From Streptomyces viridochromogenes (lineage in GTDB: Bacteria; Actinomycetota; Actinomycetes; Streptomycetales; Streptomycetaceae), in NCBI RefSeq assembly GCF_001270495.1, contig NZ_LGUR01000253.1, positions 62,001 to 126,000 of the forward strand: 64,000 nucleotides of DNA. The letters run 5' to 3'. How positions within the stretch are numbered: position 1 is the stretch's first letter; each line of letters begins with the position of its first letter. The notes beneath the pieces are model-generated. The model searched no databases. It saw nothing but the letters and a program-made list of their open reading frames with translations, and was not told where the DNA came from. The position numbers were made by a program, and so were the translations under genes. Of this stretch, positions 42,114 through 51,751 are shown one piece after another.

Positions 42114-42301
42114 AAGCCCTCCTTGGGCCCAAAGGGTTGCCCTGCTCCAGAACCCTGCAAGTGTGAAAACAAGATGCCGCACAACTGCATACGTCTGAAA
42201 ACGACGAGAGCCCGCGGTCACATGCTCCGCAGGCTCTGTACTGCAAGGGAAACCAAACTGCAACTTGCGGCGAGCCTAGCACGCGGGCAGCCGAAAGCAA
42301 T
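42114..42301 (-). promoter_or_regulatory. Cold-shock gene promoter and long 5' untranslated leader
   Basis: On the minus strand TAGGCT (42278 to 42273) is a -10 box, with TTGCTT about 16 nt before it. The predicted start near 42266 leaves a leader of about 150 nt before the ATG. The leader contains an inverted repeat AGAGCC..GGCTCT (42207-42212 with 42232-42237) with an inner GCGG/CCGC pair, so a hairpin is likely. Bases 42302-42446 hold nothing else I can identify. Confidence 0.55.
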
Positions 42302-42446
42302 AGAGGTCAAGATCACGTCACTCGGATGTTTGAAGATCGAGTATCGGCTTGACGAGGGATCCCGTGTCGGCTTGACGAGGCGGGGATGAGGGTGGTTGTG
42401 ACGGAGGTGTCACGACCCTGAAGGCTGCACGCTACCCCATGGGGTC

Positions 42447-43307
<861 letters not shown>

Positions 43308-43397
43308 AGATCCGGGTGCTTCAGCACTAACCTGCTGGAGAGTTTTACCGGCGTGATGAGCCGTACGGGGGACGGTACGGGGGAAGGGTGGACGCCG

Positions 43398-45149
43398 ATG
43401 CAGCCGCTCGGAGTTGACGAACCCACCGCCATCGGGCCGTACCGGCTGCTCGGCCGGCTCGGCTCCGGCGGCATGGGGCGGGTGTACGTGGGGCGCAGCG
43501 CGGGCGGCCGTACGGTCGCCGTCAAGATCGTGCACCCGCACTTCGCGCTGGACGAGGAGTTCCGCGCCCGCTTCCGCCGGGAGGTGGAGTCGGCGCGGCG
43601 GGTGGGCGGCGCGTGGACGGCGCCCGTGCTGGACGCGGATCCCGAGGCGGCGGTGCCGTGGGTGGCCACGGGGTATGCGGCCGGCCCCTCGCTGTCGGCC
43701 GCGGTCGCGGACTCGGGTGCGCTGCCTTCCTCTTCCGTACGGGCGCTGGGGGCGGGGCTGGCCGAGGCGCTGGCGGCCGTGCACGAACTGGGACTTGTGC
43801 ACCGGGACGTGAAACCGTCGAACGTCCTGCTCACGCTGGACGGCCCCCTGCTGATCGACTTCGGCATCGCGCGGGCCACGGACGGGACCGCGTCCCTGAC
43901 CTCGACCGGCGTCTCCATCGGCTCCCCCGGTTACATGTCGCCCGAACAGATCCTGGGCAAGGGCATCACGGGCGCGGCGGACGTCTTCTCGCTCGGCGCG
44001 GTGCTGGCGTACGCGGCGACCGGGGAACCGCCCTTCTCCGGGGACTCGTCGGCCGCGCTGCTGTACAAGGTCGTGCACGAGGAGCCCGAACTCGGCCCGC
44101 TGGACGGCGAGATGCGGGAACTGGTGGAGGCATGCCTGGCCAAGGACCCCGGTGCCCGGCCCACGCCGGGTGAGGTGGGGCGGCGGCTGGCTCCGGACGG
44201 GGCGGCCCGGCTGGTGGCGGGCGGGTGGCTGCCGGGCGGGCTGGTCGAGCAGGTCAGCCGTAGTGCTGTGCAGCTGCTGAACCTGGATGCGGTCGACACG
44301 GGGGCGGCGGACGTCGCGTCGGGGCTGGTGGACTTCAGCCGGCCGGCGACGGTGGGGGAGTTCGGGCCGCCGCCGGTGATGCCGGTGATGCCGGGGAGTG
44401 GCGTGGCGGCGAGTGGTGCGCCCGGGAGTGGTGCGGCGGCGAGTGGTGCGTCTACGCCCGTGCCGCCCTCCGTCCCACCCGCGCCGCCGCCTTCCGCCGT
44501 GCCCGAGCCGCGCGATGCCGTGCCGCGGGACGCGACCCCCGCTTCCGGCGACCGGCTGCCCGGGAAGCTCTCCCTGTCGGTCGCGGCTGCCTCGACGCCG
44601 GGGGAGGACGGGCGGGGGCGCAGGATGAGCTGCACCGTGGCGCTCGCGGTGGCGGGGGCACTGGCCGCGGTGACGGTGGGGTCCGTGTTCGTGTTCGAGC
44701 TGTTGCCGGGCGGGGACCAGGACACCAACGCCGGTTCCGACTCCGCCTCGTCGTCCCAGGCGCCGGGCAAGGACGCCTCCACCGCGCCGGTCGAGGGCTC
44801 CGTCCCCGCCCGCTACCTCGGCACCTGGGAGGGCAAGGCCAACGCCCTGGACGGTGCCCTGCCGGCCGGCACCTTCCGGCTGACCGTGCACAAGGCCGAC
44901 GTGGGCGAGGAGCTGGGCACGCTCCGGGCGACGGACCTGCTCGGCCTCGCCTGCAACGACGTACTGACCCTGAAGAAGGTGACGGCGAAGGAACTGGTCG
45001 TGACGTCCGTGGGCCGGAAGACCAACCACGCCGGCTGCAACCCGAAACCGCACACCGTCCGGATCACGCCGACGGGCGACGACCTGCTGTACACCTCGGA
45101 GAGCGACGCGGAAGGCAACCCCGAGGCGCGGTTGTCCAAGGTCGAGTAG
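43398..45149 (+). CDS. Membrane Ser/Thr protein kinase with extracellular C-terminal domain
   Basis: The protein has about 583 residues from the ATG at 43398; a GTG 45 bp upstream is also open. The kinase domain has the Gly loop GSGGMGRVY, VAVKIV with the ATP-binding Lys, HRDVKPSN and DFGIARA with the Mg-binding Asp, then SPGYMSPEQ. A Pro/Ala/Ser-rich linker with near-identical repeats leads to one membrane segment (TVALAVAGALAAVTVGSVFVFEL). The extracellular domain of about 140 residues contains two Cys. It is an AfsK/PkaA-like Streptomyces kinase, and its ligand is unknown. Confidence 0.92.
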   Translation: MQPLGVDEPTAIGPYRLLGRLGSGGMGRVYVGRSAGGRTVAVKIVHPHFALDEEFRARFRREVESARRVGGAWTAPVLDADPEAAVPWVATGYAAGPSLSAAVADSGALPSSSVRALGAGLAEALAAVHELGLVHRDVKPSNVLLTLDGPLLIDFGIARATDGTASLTSTGVSIGSPGYMSPEQILGKGITGAADVFSLGAVLAYAATGEPPFSGDSSAALLYKVVHEEPELGPLDGEMRELVEACLAKDPGARPTPGEVGRRLAPDGAARLVAGGWLPGGLVEQVSRSAVQLLNLDAVDTGAADVASGLVDFSRPATVGEFGPPPVMPVMPGSGVAASGAPGSGAAASGASTPVPPSVPPAPPPSAVPEPRDAVPRDATPASGDRLPGKLSLSVAAASTPGEDGRGRRMSCTVALAVAGALAAVTVGSVFVFELLPGGDQDTNAGSDSASSSQAPGKDASTAPVEGSVPARYLGTWEGKANALDGALPAGTFRLTVHKADVGEELGTLRATDLLGLACNDVLTLKKVTAKELVVTSVGRKTNHAGCNPKPHTVRITPTGDDLLYTSESDAEGNPEARLSKVE

Positions 45150-45242
45150 GGGACATCCGAGGTGGAGTAGCGGTGACAACTCCCGTGGCTGCGCTTACTA
45201 CTGTGTCTGCTCACGCCAGCACGCCGACGGGGGAGGCCCACC

Positions 45243-47546
45243 ATGGAGTCACTGCAACCGGACGATCCCCGGGAGTTGGGCCGGTACCGACTGCTGCGCA
45301 GGCTCGGTGCCGGTGGCATGGGGCGCGTCTACCTGGCCCGCTCTCCCGGCGGCCGTACCGTCGCAGTGAAGGTGGTCCGCCCGGATCTGGCGGCGGACGC
45401 CGACTTCCGGGAACGTTTCCGGCACGAGGTCGACATAGCCAGGGCGGTCTCCGGCCGCTATACGGCCCCCGTCGTGGACGCCGACCCGGACGCCGCGCTG
45501 CCCTGGCTGGCGACGTCGTACGTTCTCGGTCCCGACCTCACCGACGTGGTCGCCGCGCACGGGGCGCTGCCGGAGCGCACGGTCCGCGCGCTGGGCGCGG
45601 GGCTCGCGGCCGCCCTCCAGGAGGTCCACGCGGCGGGCCTGATCCACCGCGATCTCAAGCCCTCGAACGTCCTGCTGGCCGCCGACGCCCCGCGGGTCAT
45701 CGACTTCGGCATCGCGCGTGCGGTGGACGGAAGTCGTATGACACAGACGGGAGTTGTGGTCGGTTCCCCCGGTTACATGCCGCCGGAGCAGGCCCTGGGG
45801 CAGGACGTGGGGCCGGCCGGTGACGTCTTCTCGCTGGGCGCGGTGCTGGCCTTCGCCGCGACCGGGCGCAGCGCCTTCGGTGACGGTGCCGCCTCGCACG
45901 CGGCACTGCTCTACCAGGTCGTCCACGGGGAGCCGGACCTGGCGGACGTACCGCCGTCGCTCCTCGGCCTCGTCCGTGCCTGTCTGCTGAAGGACCCGGC
46001 GCGGCGGCCGGCGCCCGCCGAGATCGTCGCGGCCCTGGCGCCGCAGGGCGTCGAAGGCGTGCTGAGCGACTGGCTGCCGTCGGCGGTCGCGTCGACCATC
46101 GCCACGCACGCGGCCCGGATCCTGGACCTGGAGGCGCCGGAACAGCCGCAGACCGCGGCTTCCTTCGGGCCGGCACCGGCGATGGGCGCGCCGACGGTGG
46201 GGGCGCCCGTGCCCGGCTATGGGACCCCTGCTCCGGGATACGGCTATCCGCCTGCCCCCGGCGGCGAGAACACCCCGCAGGCCGGCACGGTCCACCTGGG
46301 CTCTCCCCAGGCCGGTTCCCCCGCCGCCCCCTCCCGTCGTCGTGCCCTCGGCCTCGCGCTCGGCGGTGCGGCGGCGGTCGCGGTGGTGGGTGGGGGCGCG
46401 GCGGTGTGGCTCGGGCGGGAGACCGAGGAGTCCGGCGGTGCGACGGGGGAGAGCGGCGAGGGCGCCGGTTCGGCCCGGCCCGCCGCGGAGAACTTCACGA
46501 CCCCGCCGGCCGGAGTCGCCCCCCAGCCGCTGTGGCGCAGGACCGTCGCGGACGACAGCACCAACCCCGACGTACCGCTCCTCGTCCACGACGGCCTGCT
46601 CCTGGTCAGCGGCGACCCGCTGGTGGCGTACGACGTGAAGACGGGCAAGCCCCGCTGGTCCAGGCCGGAGATCTGCCGCCCCGGTGCTCCGCTGCTCTTC
46701 CACGGCGGCAAGGTGTTCCTGGCCGACGGCGACTACGACGGTGTACTCGTCGCATACGGCGTGACGACCGGCAAGGAAGTGTGGCGCAGCCGGCTCGGCA
46801 AGCAGTTGAGCGTCGAGGACCCGCTCGCCGTCGACGACCGGAACGTGTACGTCACGGCGACCGACTACAGCGACTCCAAGAGCGCCACCGACTACCGCAC
46901 GGCGGTCGCCGCGATCAGCCACACCACCGGGAAGACGGTGTGGGTGCAGCGGCGCGACTGGGGCACCGACGACTACGACGTGCAGGGCACGGCCTCCGGC
47001 AAGTACCTCGTCTACACGGACTCCAAGTTCAACCTCACCGTCCGGGACACCGCCACGGGCAGGCAGCTGTGGACCAAGAAGATCGGTGACGACTGGAGTT
47101 GGCGGCCCACGGTCGCGAACGGGCTGGTCTTCCTGCCGGGCGACAAGCTCAGAGCCGTGGACGCGGACACCGGCACCACCGTCTGGACGCTGGGCCCGAA
47201 CGGCCGCCGCGGCTTCAAGAACCCGACCGTCGTCGACGGCGTCCTCTACGCGAGCGACTACGACGACGGCGTCTGGGCGGTGAACGTGAAGACCGGCAAG
47301 CGGATCTGGCTCTGTGACGAACTCGACGTCGAGGGCCCGGAGACGTTCCGGAAGGCCGGCACGACCCTCTACGGCGCCACCGGCTCCCTGGACGGCGGTG
47401 TGGTCGCCCTCCAGTCCAGGACCGGCAAGCTGCGCTGGACCTTCACCACCAGCGAGTATCACGGCGACACCTGGCAGATCGCCCTGGCCGGCAACCGTCT
47501 GATGGTGACGAACGGCCCGGCGATCTACGGGCTGCCGGCCGTCTGA
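45243..47546 (+). CDS. Ser/Thr protein kinase fused to a PQQ-like beta-propeller sensor (AfsK-like)
   Basis: The 767-residue protein has a kinase domain (GAGGMGRVYL loop, VAVKVV, HRDLKPSN, DFGIARA, SPGYMPPEQ), a Pro/Gly-rich linker, one membrane segment (RRRALGLALGGAAAVAVVGGGAAVWLG), and an extracellular PQQ-like propeller. The propeller has repeats of the form VYDVKTGKPRW, AYGVTTGKEVWR, AVDADTGTTVWTL and AVNVKTGKRIWL. The same plan is seen in S. coelicolor AfsK. GGGGGAGG gives a good ribosome binding site. Both kinases are tandem and similar in the catalytic part, so they look like duplicated paralogues with different sensors. Confidence 0.92.
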   Translation: MESLQPDDPRELGRYRLLRRLGAGGMGRVYLARSPGGRTVAVKVVRPDLAADADFRERFRHEVDIARAVSGRYTAPVVDADPDAALPWLATSYVLGPDLTDVVAAHGALPERTVRALGAGLAAALQEVHAAGLIHRDLKPSNVLLAADAPRVIDFGIARAVDGSRMTQTGVVVGSPGYMPPEQALGQDVGPAGDVFSLGAVLAFAATGRSAFGDGAASHAALLYQVVHGEPDLADVPPSLLGLVRACLLKDPARRPAPAEIVAALAPQGVEGVLSDWLPSAVASTIATHAARILDLEAPEQPQTAASFGPAPAMGAPTVGAPVPGYGTPAPGYGYPPAPGGENTPQAGTVHLGSPQAGSPAAPSRRRALGLALGGAAAVAVVGGGAAVWLGRETEESGGATGESGEGAGSARPAAENFTTPPAGVAPQPLWRRTVADDSTNPDVPLLVHDGLLLVSGDPLVAYDVKTGKPRWSRPEICRPGAPLLFHGGKVFLADGDYDGVLVAYGVTTGKEVWRSRLGKQLSVEDPLAVDDRNVYVTATDYSDSKSATDYRTAVAAISHTTGKTVWVQRRDWGTDDYDVQGTASGKYLVYTDSKFNLTVRDTATGRQLWTKKIGDDWSWRPTVANGLVFLPGDKLRAVDADTGTTVWTLGPNGRRGFKNPTVVDGVLYASDYDDGVWAVNVKTGKRIWLCDELDVEGPETFRKAGTTLYGATGSLDGGVVALQSRTGKLRWTFTTSEYHGDTWQIALAGNRLMVTNGPAIYGLPAV

Positions 47547-48286
47547 TGAGCACGAGCACGGGGCTGCTGGTCCTGGTCGCAGCGCTGTGGGGTGCGGGTG
47601 CGGGGGCGCTTCTGCCTCGGCCCGCCTATCGGTTCTCCGTGCCGGACGAGGAGGGGTGGCGGGACCGGTGTCCTGTCGGGCACCCGATCGCAGGCTGGCT
47701 CGGGCGGGCCCGGTGCGGGCGGTGCGCGGCCGGTACGCCGCCGTACGGCCCCGGCGCCCCCAGGCTCGCCGTCGCCACGGCCCTCGTCTGCGCCGCCCTC
47801 GCCGCCGCTACCGACACCCGGCCCGAACTGGGCGTCTGGCTGCTGCTGGCGCCCGTCGGCGTACTGCTCACGGTCGTCGACTTCCGGGTACGACGGCTGC
47901 CCAACCCGCTGACCCTCACGCTGGCGGTCGCCGCGCCCGCACTGCTCGGCCTGGTCGCCCTCGTCCCCGAGCACGCCGGTGACTGGCCCACCGCCCTGTG
48001 GGCCACGCTCGCGCTCGGCGCCGGCTACTACGTGCTGTGGCTCATCAACCCCGGGGGCATGGGCTTCGGCGATGTGAAGCTGGCCTTCGGGGCGGGGGCG
48101 GTACTGGGGTGGTACGGCTGGTCGACGGTCATGCTCGGCGCCTTCGCCGGGTTCCTGTTCGGGGCGCTCTACGGCTGGGCCCTGGTGATCCTTCGGAGGA
48201 CGGGGCGCAACACGGCGATCCCATTCGGGCCGTTCCTGATCGGTGGGGCCTTCGTGGGGCTGCTGATCGGGGCGTACGCGGCCTGA
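47546..48286 (+). CDS. Prepilin peptidase (type IV, A24 family)
   Basis: The 246-residue polytopic membrane protein has the aspartyl protease residues of the A24 family in TVVDFRVRRLPNPLTL and GMGFGDVKLAFGAGAVLGW (GxGD). A partial zinc-ribbon-like Cys pair (ARCGRC) near the N-terminus is present but incomplete. It would cleave prepilin-type leaders in a Flp/Tad-like system encoded elsewhere. Start and previous stop overlap (TGATG), so it is tied to the kinase gene. Confidence 0.88.
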   Translation: MSTSTGLLVLVAALWGAGAGALLPRPAYRFSVPDEEGWRDRCPVGHPIAGWLGRARCGRCAAGTPPYGPGAPRLAVATALVCAALAAATDTRPELGVWLLLAPVGVLLTVVDFRVRRLPNPLTLTLAVAAPALLGLVALVPEHAGDWPTALWATLALGAGYYVLWLINPGGMGFGDVKLAFGAGAVLGWYGWSTVMLGAFAGFLFGALYGWALVILRRTGRNTAIPFGPFLIGGAFVGLLIGAYAA

Positions 48287-48357
48287 CGTCCGTCCGGCAA
48301 CAGGGCTGGCGTACGCTGGTTCGGTCCGTCCAACCCCTTGACGAAAGGGACGCCCCG

Positions 48358-49557
48358 GTGACCGAGAAGGCCGACCTTCAGTCCGTCCTCGACCGTGCCG
48401 CGGCGGGCGGACGCATCACCCCCGAGGAAGCGCTCGACCTCTACCGCGACGCCCCGCTGCACGCGCTGGGCGCCGCCGCCGACGCCGTACGCCGCCGCAG
48501 GTACGCGGGCACCGAGCACATCGCGACGTACATCATCGAGCGCAACATCAACTACACGAACGTGTGCGTCACGGCGTGCAAGTTCTGCGCCTTCTACGCG
48601 GCCCCCAAGGACAAGGCCAAGGGCTGGACCCGCGATCTGGACGACATCCTGCGGCGCTGCGCCGAGACGGTGGAGCTGGGCGGCACCCAGATCATGTTCC
48701 AGGGCGGTCACCACCCGGACTACGGCGTCGAGTACTACGAGACGCACTTCGCCGCCATCAAGAAGGAGTTCCCGCAGCTCGTCATCCACAGCCTGGGGGC
48801 GAGCGAGGTCGAGCACATGGCCCGGATCTCCGGTGTGTCGGTCGAGGAGGCCATCACCCGGATCCACGAGGCCGGCCTCGACTCCTTCGCGGGCGCCGGC
48901 GCCGAGCTGCTGCCCGAGCGGCCGCGCAAGGCCATCGCCCCGCTGAAGGAGAGCGGTGAGCGCTGGCTGGAGATCATGGAGACCGCGCACGGGCTGGGCG
49001 TGGAGTCCACGTCGACCATGCTGATGGGCACGGGCGAGACCAACGCCGAGCGCATCGAGCACCTGCGGATGATCCGTGATGTCCAGGACCGCACGGGTGG
49101 CTTCCGGGCCTTCATCCCGTACACCTACCAGCCCGAGAACAACCACCTGAAGGGCCGTACGCAGGCCACGATCTTCGAGTACCTGCGGATGATCGCGATC
49201 GCGCGGCTGTTCATGGACAACATCCAGCACATCCAGGGCTCCTGGCTGACCACCGGCAAGGAGATCGGCCAGCTGTCGCTGCACTACGGTGCCGACGACC
49301 TCGGCTCGATCATGCTGGAGGAGAACGTCGTCTCCAGCGCCGGGGCCAAGCACCGCTCCAACCGGCTGGAGATCATCGACCTGATCCGCAAGGCGGGGCG
49401 GGTGCCGGCCCAGCGGACCACGACGTACGAGCACATCGTGGTGCACGACGACCCGGCGAACGACCCCGTCGACGAGCGGGTCGCGTCCCACATCTCGTCG
49501 ACGGCGATCGAGGGCGGGACCGCGCACCCCGAGCTGAAGCTCCTGGCCTCCAACTGA
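48358..49557 (+). CDS. mqnC: Cyclic dehypoxanthinyl futalosine synthase (radical SAM)
   Basis: The 399-residue radical SAM enzyme cyclises dehypoxanthinyl futalosine. The cluster motif is Cys70-x3-Cys74-x2-Cys77 (CVTACKFC). The FQGGHHPDYGVEYYETHF block and the CofH/MqnC-type C-terminal domain (IQGSWLTTGKEIGQLSLHYGADDLGS) separate it from MqnE. The GTG at 48358 follows AAAGGGA by 7 nt, so the frame's extension upstream is not used. It is the fourth menaquinone locus in the window. Confidence 0.96.
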   Translation: MTEKADLQSVLDRAAAGGRITPEEALDLYRDAPLHALGAAADAVRRRRYAGTEHIATYIIERNINYTNVCVTACKFCAFYAAPKDKAKGWTRDLDDILRRCAETVELGGTQIMFQGGHHPDYGVEYYETHFAAIKKEFPQLVIHSLGASEVEHMARISGVSVEEAITRIHEAGLDSFAGAGAELLPERPRKAIAPLKESGERWLEIMETAHGLGVESTSTMLMGTGETNAERIEHLRMIRDVQDRTGGFRAFIPYTYQPENNHLKGRTQATIFEYLRMIAIARLFMDNIQHIQGSWLTTGKEIGQLSLHYGADDLGSIMLEENVVSSAGAKHRSNRLEIIDLIRKAGRVPAQRTTTYEHIVVHDDPANDPVDERVASHISSTAIEGGTAHPELKLLASN

Positions 49558-49564
49558 CCTGCCT

Positions 49565-50170
49565 GTGCTGACGATCCACGCGGACTCCAGGGGGCACGCG
49601 CTCGTCGTCCAGGGCGACTGGATCGCCGACGCCGGGCCGCTGGCGGAGCTCGTCGCCGCCCATCCGCGGGCGCGGGTGCGGGAGTGGCCGGGCATCATGA
49701 CGCCCGGGCTGATCAACATCCACGGCAACGAGCTGCTGGAGGAGGCGTACCACCCCGATCCCCGCGAGGCCGACGAACTGGGCACCGAGCCGCTGACCGG
49801 GGACGCGCTGGCGGCGCTGGACATGGACGACGCGCGGTGGGGTGCGAGTGCCCGGCGCGGCGTGCAGCGCATGCTGTCGTACGGCACGGTCCGCGCGGCC
49901 TGTGAGGAACTGCGCAACCGCGCGGTACGGGACGCCGTGCGGCGCACCGGCCTGGCGGTCATGGGCCGTATCGGCCGCCCCGACGGCGTACCTTCCCTCG
50001 ACCCGTACGCCTCCGGCCGGCCGGTGGCCTTCCCGCCCCCGCGCGAGCGCGGCTCCGCAGCCCGGTTCGCGGTGTTCGACGTGCGGGACGAGGCGGAACT
50101 CGCGGAGCGGGGTGCGGGGACGTGCGTGGCGACGGTGGTGGACGGGCGACTGGTGTACCGGCGCCGGTGA
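49565..50170 (+). CDS. Aminodeoxyfutalosine-deaminase/imidazolonepropionase-like composite-domain protein
   Basis: The 201-residue protein resembles only the composite beta-sheet domain of amidohydrolases: HADSRGHALVVQGDWIADAGPLAELVAAHPRARVREWPGIMTPGLINIHGNELLEEAYHP at the N-terminal side, and CVATVVDGRLVYRRR at the C-terminal side. The metal-binding barrel residues between them are largely missing: HGNE is present, but the later His/Asp motifs are absent. It follows mqnC by 7 bp and may act in menaquinone synthesis as a non-catalytic or divergent protein. A GTG start is used. Confidence 0.65.
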   Translation: MLTIHADSRGHALVVQGDWIADAGPLAELVAAHPRARVREWPGIMTPGLINIHGNELLEEAYHPDPREADELGTEPLTGDALAALDMDDARWGASARRGVQRMLSYGTVRAACEELRNRAVRDAVRRTGLAVMGRIGRPDGVPSLDPYASGRPVAFPPPRERGSAARFAVFDVRDEAELAERGAGTCVATVVDGRLVYRRR

Positions 50171-50220
50171 GTGCACGCCTTGACCCGCAGCCCGCGAATT
50201 ACAGAAGCGCCCGAGCTCGT

Positions 50221-50544
50221 GCGGGCTATGTGACGCTGCTGATGTACGCGAAGGAGTTCTTCCGCATCGACTTCGCCTGGCTGGCCCGCTTCCGCCGCGC
50301 CGACCGCCTGGTCACGGTCTTCAACGCGCGCGGTGACGATCTACCTCTGGCACGAGATCGCCCTGATCCTCGCCGTCCCGCTGATCGACCGGTTCTGGAA
50401 CGTGCCCGCGTTCGAGAAGTACCTGCCGCTGGAGAGCCAGTGGTTCATGTTCGGCATCGGCTGGATCCCGATCGCGGCGTTCGTACTGCGTGCGGCTGGG
50501 TGGAGGACGTCGCCGGGAAGAAGAAGCCGAAGCTCGTCCCGTGA
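50221..50544 (+). pseudogene. C-terminal remnant of an acyltransferase-3 membrane protein, frameshifted
   Basis: Codons from 50221 read AGYVTLLMYAKEFFRID and LARFRRADRLVTVFNAR. The homologous reading continues in the +1 frame from about 50333 ([34 protein letters not shown]) and returns to the first frame near 50495 ([17 protein letters not shown], stop 50542-50544). This is the C-terminal third of an acyltransferase-3 (OafA/NodX-like) protein with two compensating frameshifts and no N-terminal part. Sequencing error could explain the shifts but not the missing 5' two thirds. Confidence 0.7.
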
Positions 50545-50555
50545 GGCCGTACTGC

Positions 50556-50561
50556 CACAAT
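50556..50561 (+). promoter_or_regulatory. -10-like hexamer CACAAT before menG
   Basis: CACAAT ends 6 nt before the GTG at 50568. No Shine-Dalgarno sequence is near, so leaderless transcription is likely. Confidence 0.4.
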
Positions 50562-50567
50562 GGGCCC

Positions 50568-51263
50568 GTGACCCGCGCATCCCTGGACAAGCAGCCGCAC
50601 GAAGTCGCCTCGATGTTCGACAACGTGGCGGAACGGTACGACCTGACCAACGACGTGCTGTCGCTGGGCCAGGACCGCAGATGGCGCAAGGAGGTCGCCA
50701 AGGCCGTCGACGCGCGCCCCGCGCAGAAGATCCTCGACCTGGCCGCCGGCACGGCCACCTCCTCGCTGCCGTTCGCACAGACCGGCGCGTACGTCGTCCC
50801 CTGCGACTTCTCCCTCGGGATGCTCCAGGTCGGCAAGCGCAAGCACACCTGGCTGCCGTTCACGGCGGGCGACGCGACGCGGCTGCCCTTCAAGGACGAC
50901 ACCTTCGACGCCGTGACGATCTCCTTCGGGCTGCGCAACGTCCAGGACTACGACGCCGCCCTGCGCGAGATGTACCGGGTGACGCGGCCCGGCGGCCGGG
51001 TCGTGATCTGCGAGTTCTCGCACCCGACCTGGGCGCCCTTCCGCACGGTCTACACCGAGTACCTGATGCGTGCCCTGCCCCCGGTCGCGCGCGCGGTGTC
51101 CTCGAACCCGGACGCCTACGTCTATCTCGCCGAGTCGATCCGCGCCTGGCCCGACCAGCCGGCTCTCGCCGAACACCTGCGCAAGGCCGGCTGGTCCAAG
51201 GTCGCCTGGCGCAATCTGACGGGCGGCGTCGTGGCCCTGCACCGAGGCTTCAAGCAGGACTGA
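50568..51263 (+). CDS. menG: Demethylmenaquinone methyltransferase (UbiE/MenG type)
   Basis: The 231-residue methyltransferase adds the final C-methyl group to demethylmenaquinone. UbiE signatures are [31 protein letters not shown], the motif [17 protein letters not shown], and [34 protein letters not shown]. The GTG at 50568 is chosen because homology begins there. It terminates the menaquinone route in a region that also carries a menaquinone-reductase-like gene. Confidence 0.93.
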   Translation: MTRASLDKQPHEVASMFDNVAERYDLTNDVLSLGQDRRWRKEVAKAVDARPAQKILDLAAGTATSSLPFAQTGAYVVPCDFSLGMLQVGKRKHTWLPFTAGDATRLPFKDDTFDAVTISFGLRNVQDYDAALREMYRVTRPGGRVVICEFSHPTWAPFRTVYTEYLMRALPPVARAVSSNPDAYVYLAESIRAWPDQPALAEHLRKAGWSKVAWRNLTGGVVALHRGFKQD

Positions 51264-51273
51264 GTCCCGGGCT

Positions 51274-51621
51274 TCAAGCCGAGCTGACGACGGGGTACGG
51301 GTCCCCGGGCTCGTCGAGTTCGCGCTGCAGTCCGCCACCGGGTGGCCGCGGGACGCGTGGCTCGCGTACGCCTCCGCCGCCCTCACCCTCGCCGAAGTCG
51401 AACCAGACGTAGACCATCGAGTCCCGCGGCACCTCGGCACCGGGCTGGGGATACTGGCGTACGACGTAGTCGACGACGACCAGGTGGAAGTCCGGCCGGT
51501 CCGGTGCGTTGAGGAGCAGGCCGTGCGACTTCGCTGCCTCGCGCGCGTCCATGGCCATCAGTCCGACGAGTTTCGGTACTCGCACCTCGGGCGTTTTGGG
51601 TGTTATGCGCACAGATGTCAC
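51274..51621 (-). CDS. Small single-PASTA-domain protein
   Basis: The 115-residue protein has one PASTA-like fold: VPKLVGLMAMDAREAAKSHGLLL followed by VVDYVVRQYPQPGAEVPRDSMVYVWF. A Gly/Pro/Glu-rich tail follows. It has no signal peptide, so an intracellular location is likely, whereas most PASTA domains face the cell wall. It starts at GTG 51621 and ends 10 bp from menG, on the opposite strand. Confidence 0.75.
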   Translation of the reverse strand: MTSVRITPKTPEVRVPKLVGLMAMDAREAAKSHGLLLNAPDRPDFHLVVVDYVVRQYPQPGAEVPRDSMVYVWFDFGEGEGGGGVREPRVPRPPGGGLQRELDEPGDPYPVVSSA

Positions 51622-51751
51622 CCCCAGCGGTACTGGCAGGGTAACCGCCCGGGGGTACCGTCCGGAAGCGTCAAGTACCTTTCCGTAACAGTGGATTACT
51701 CAGCGTTATGGATCCGGAGTCGAGCCATGCAGTTCCGGTGCGGTCCCTGTG

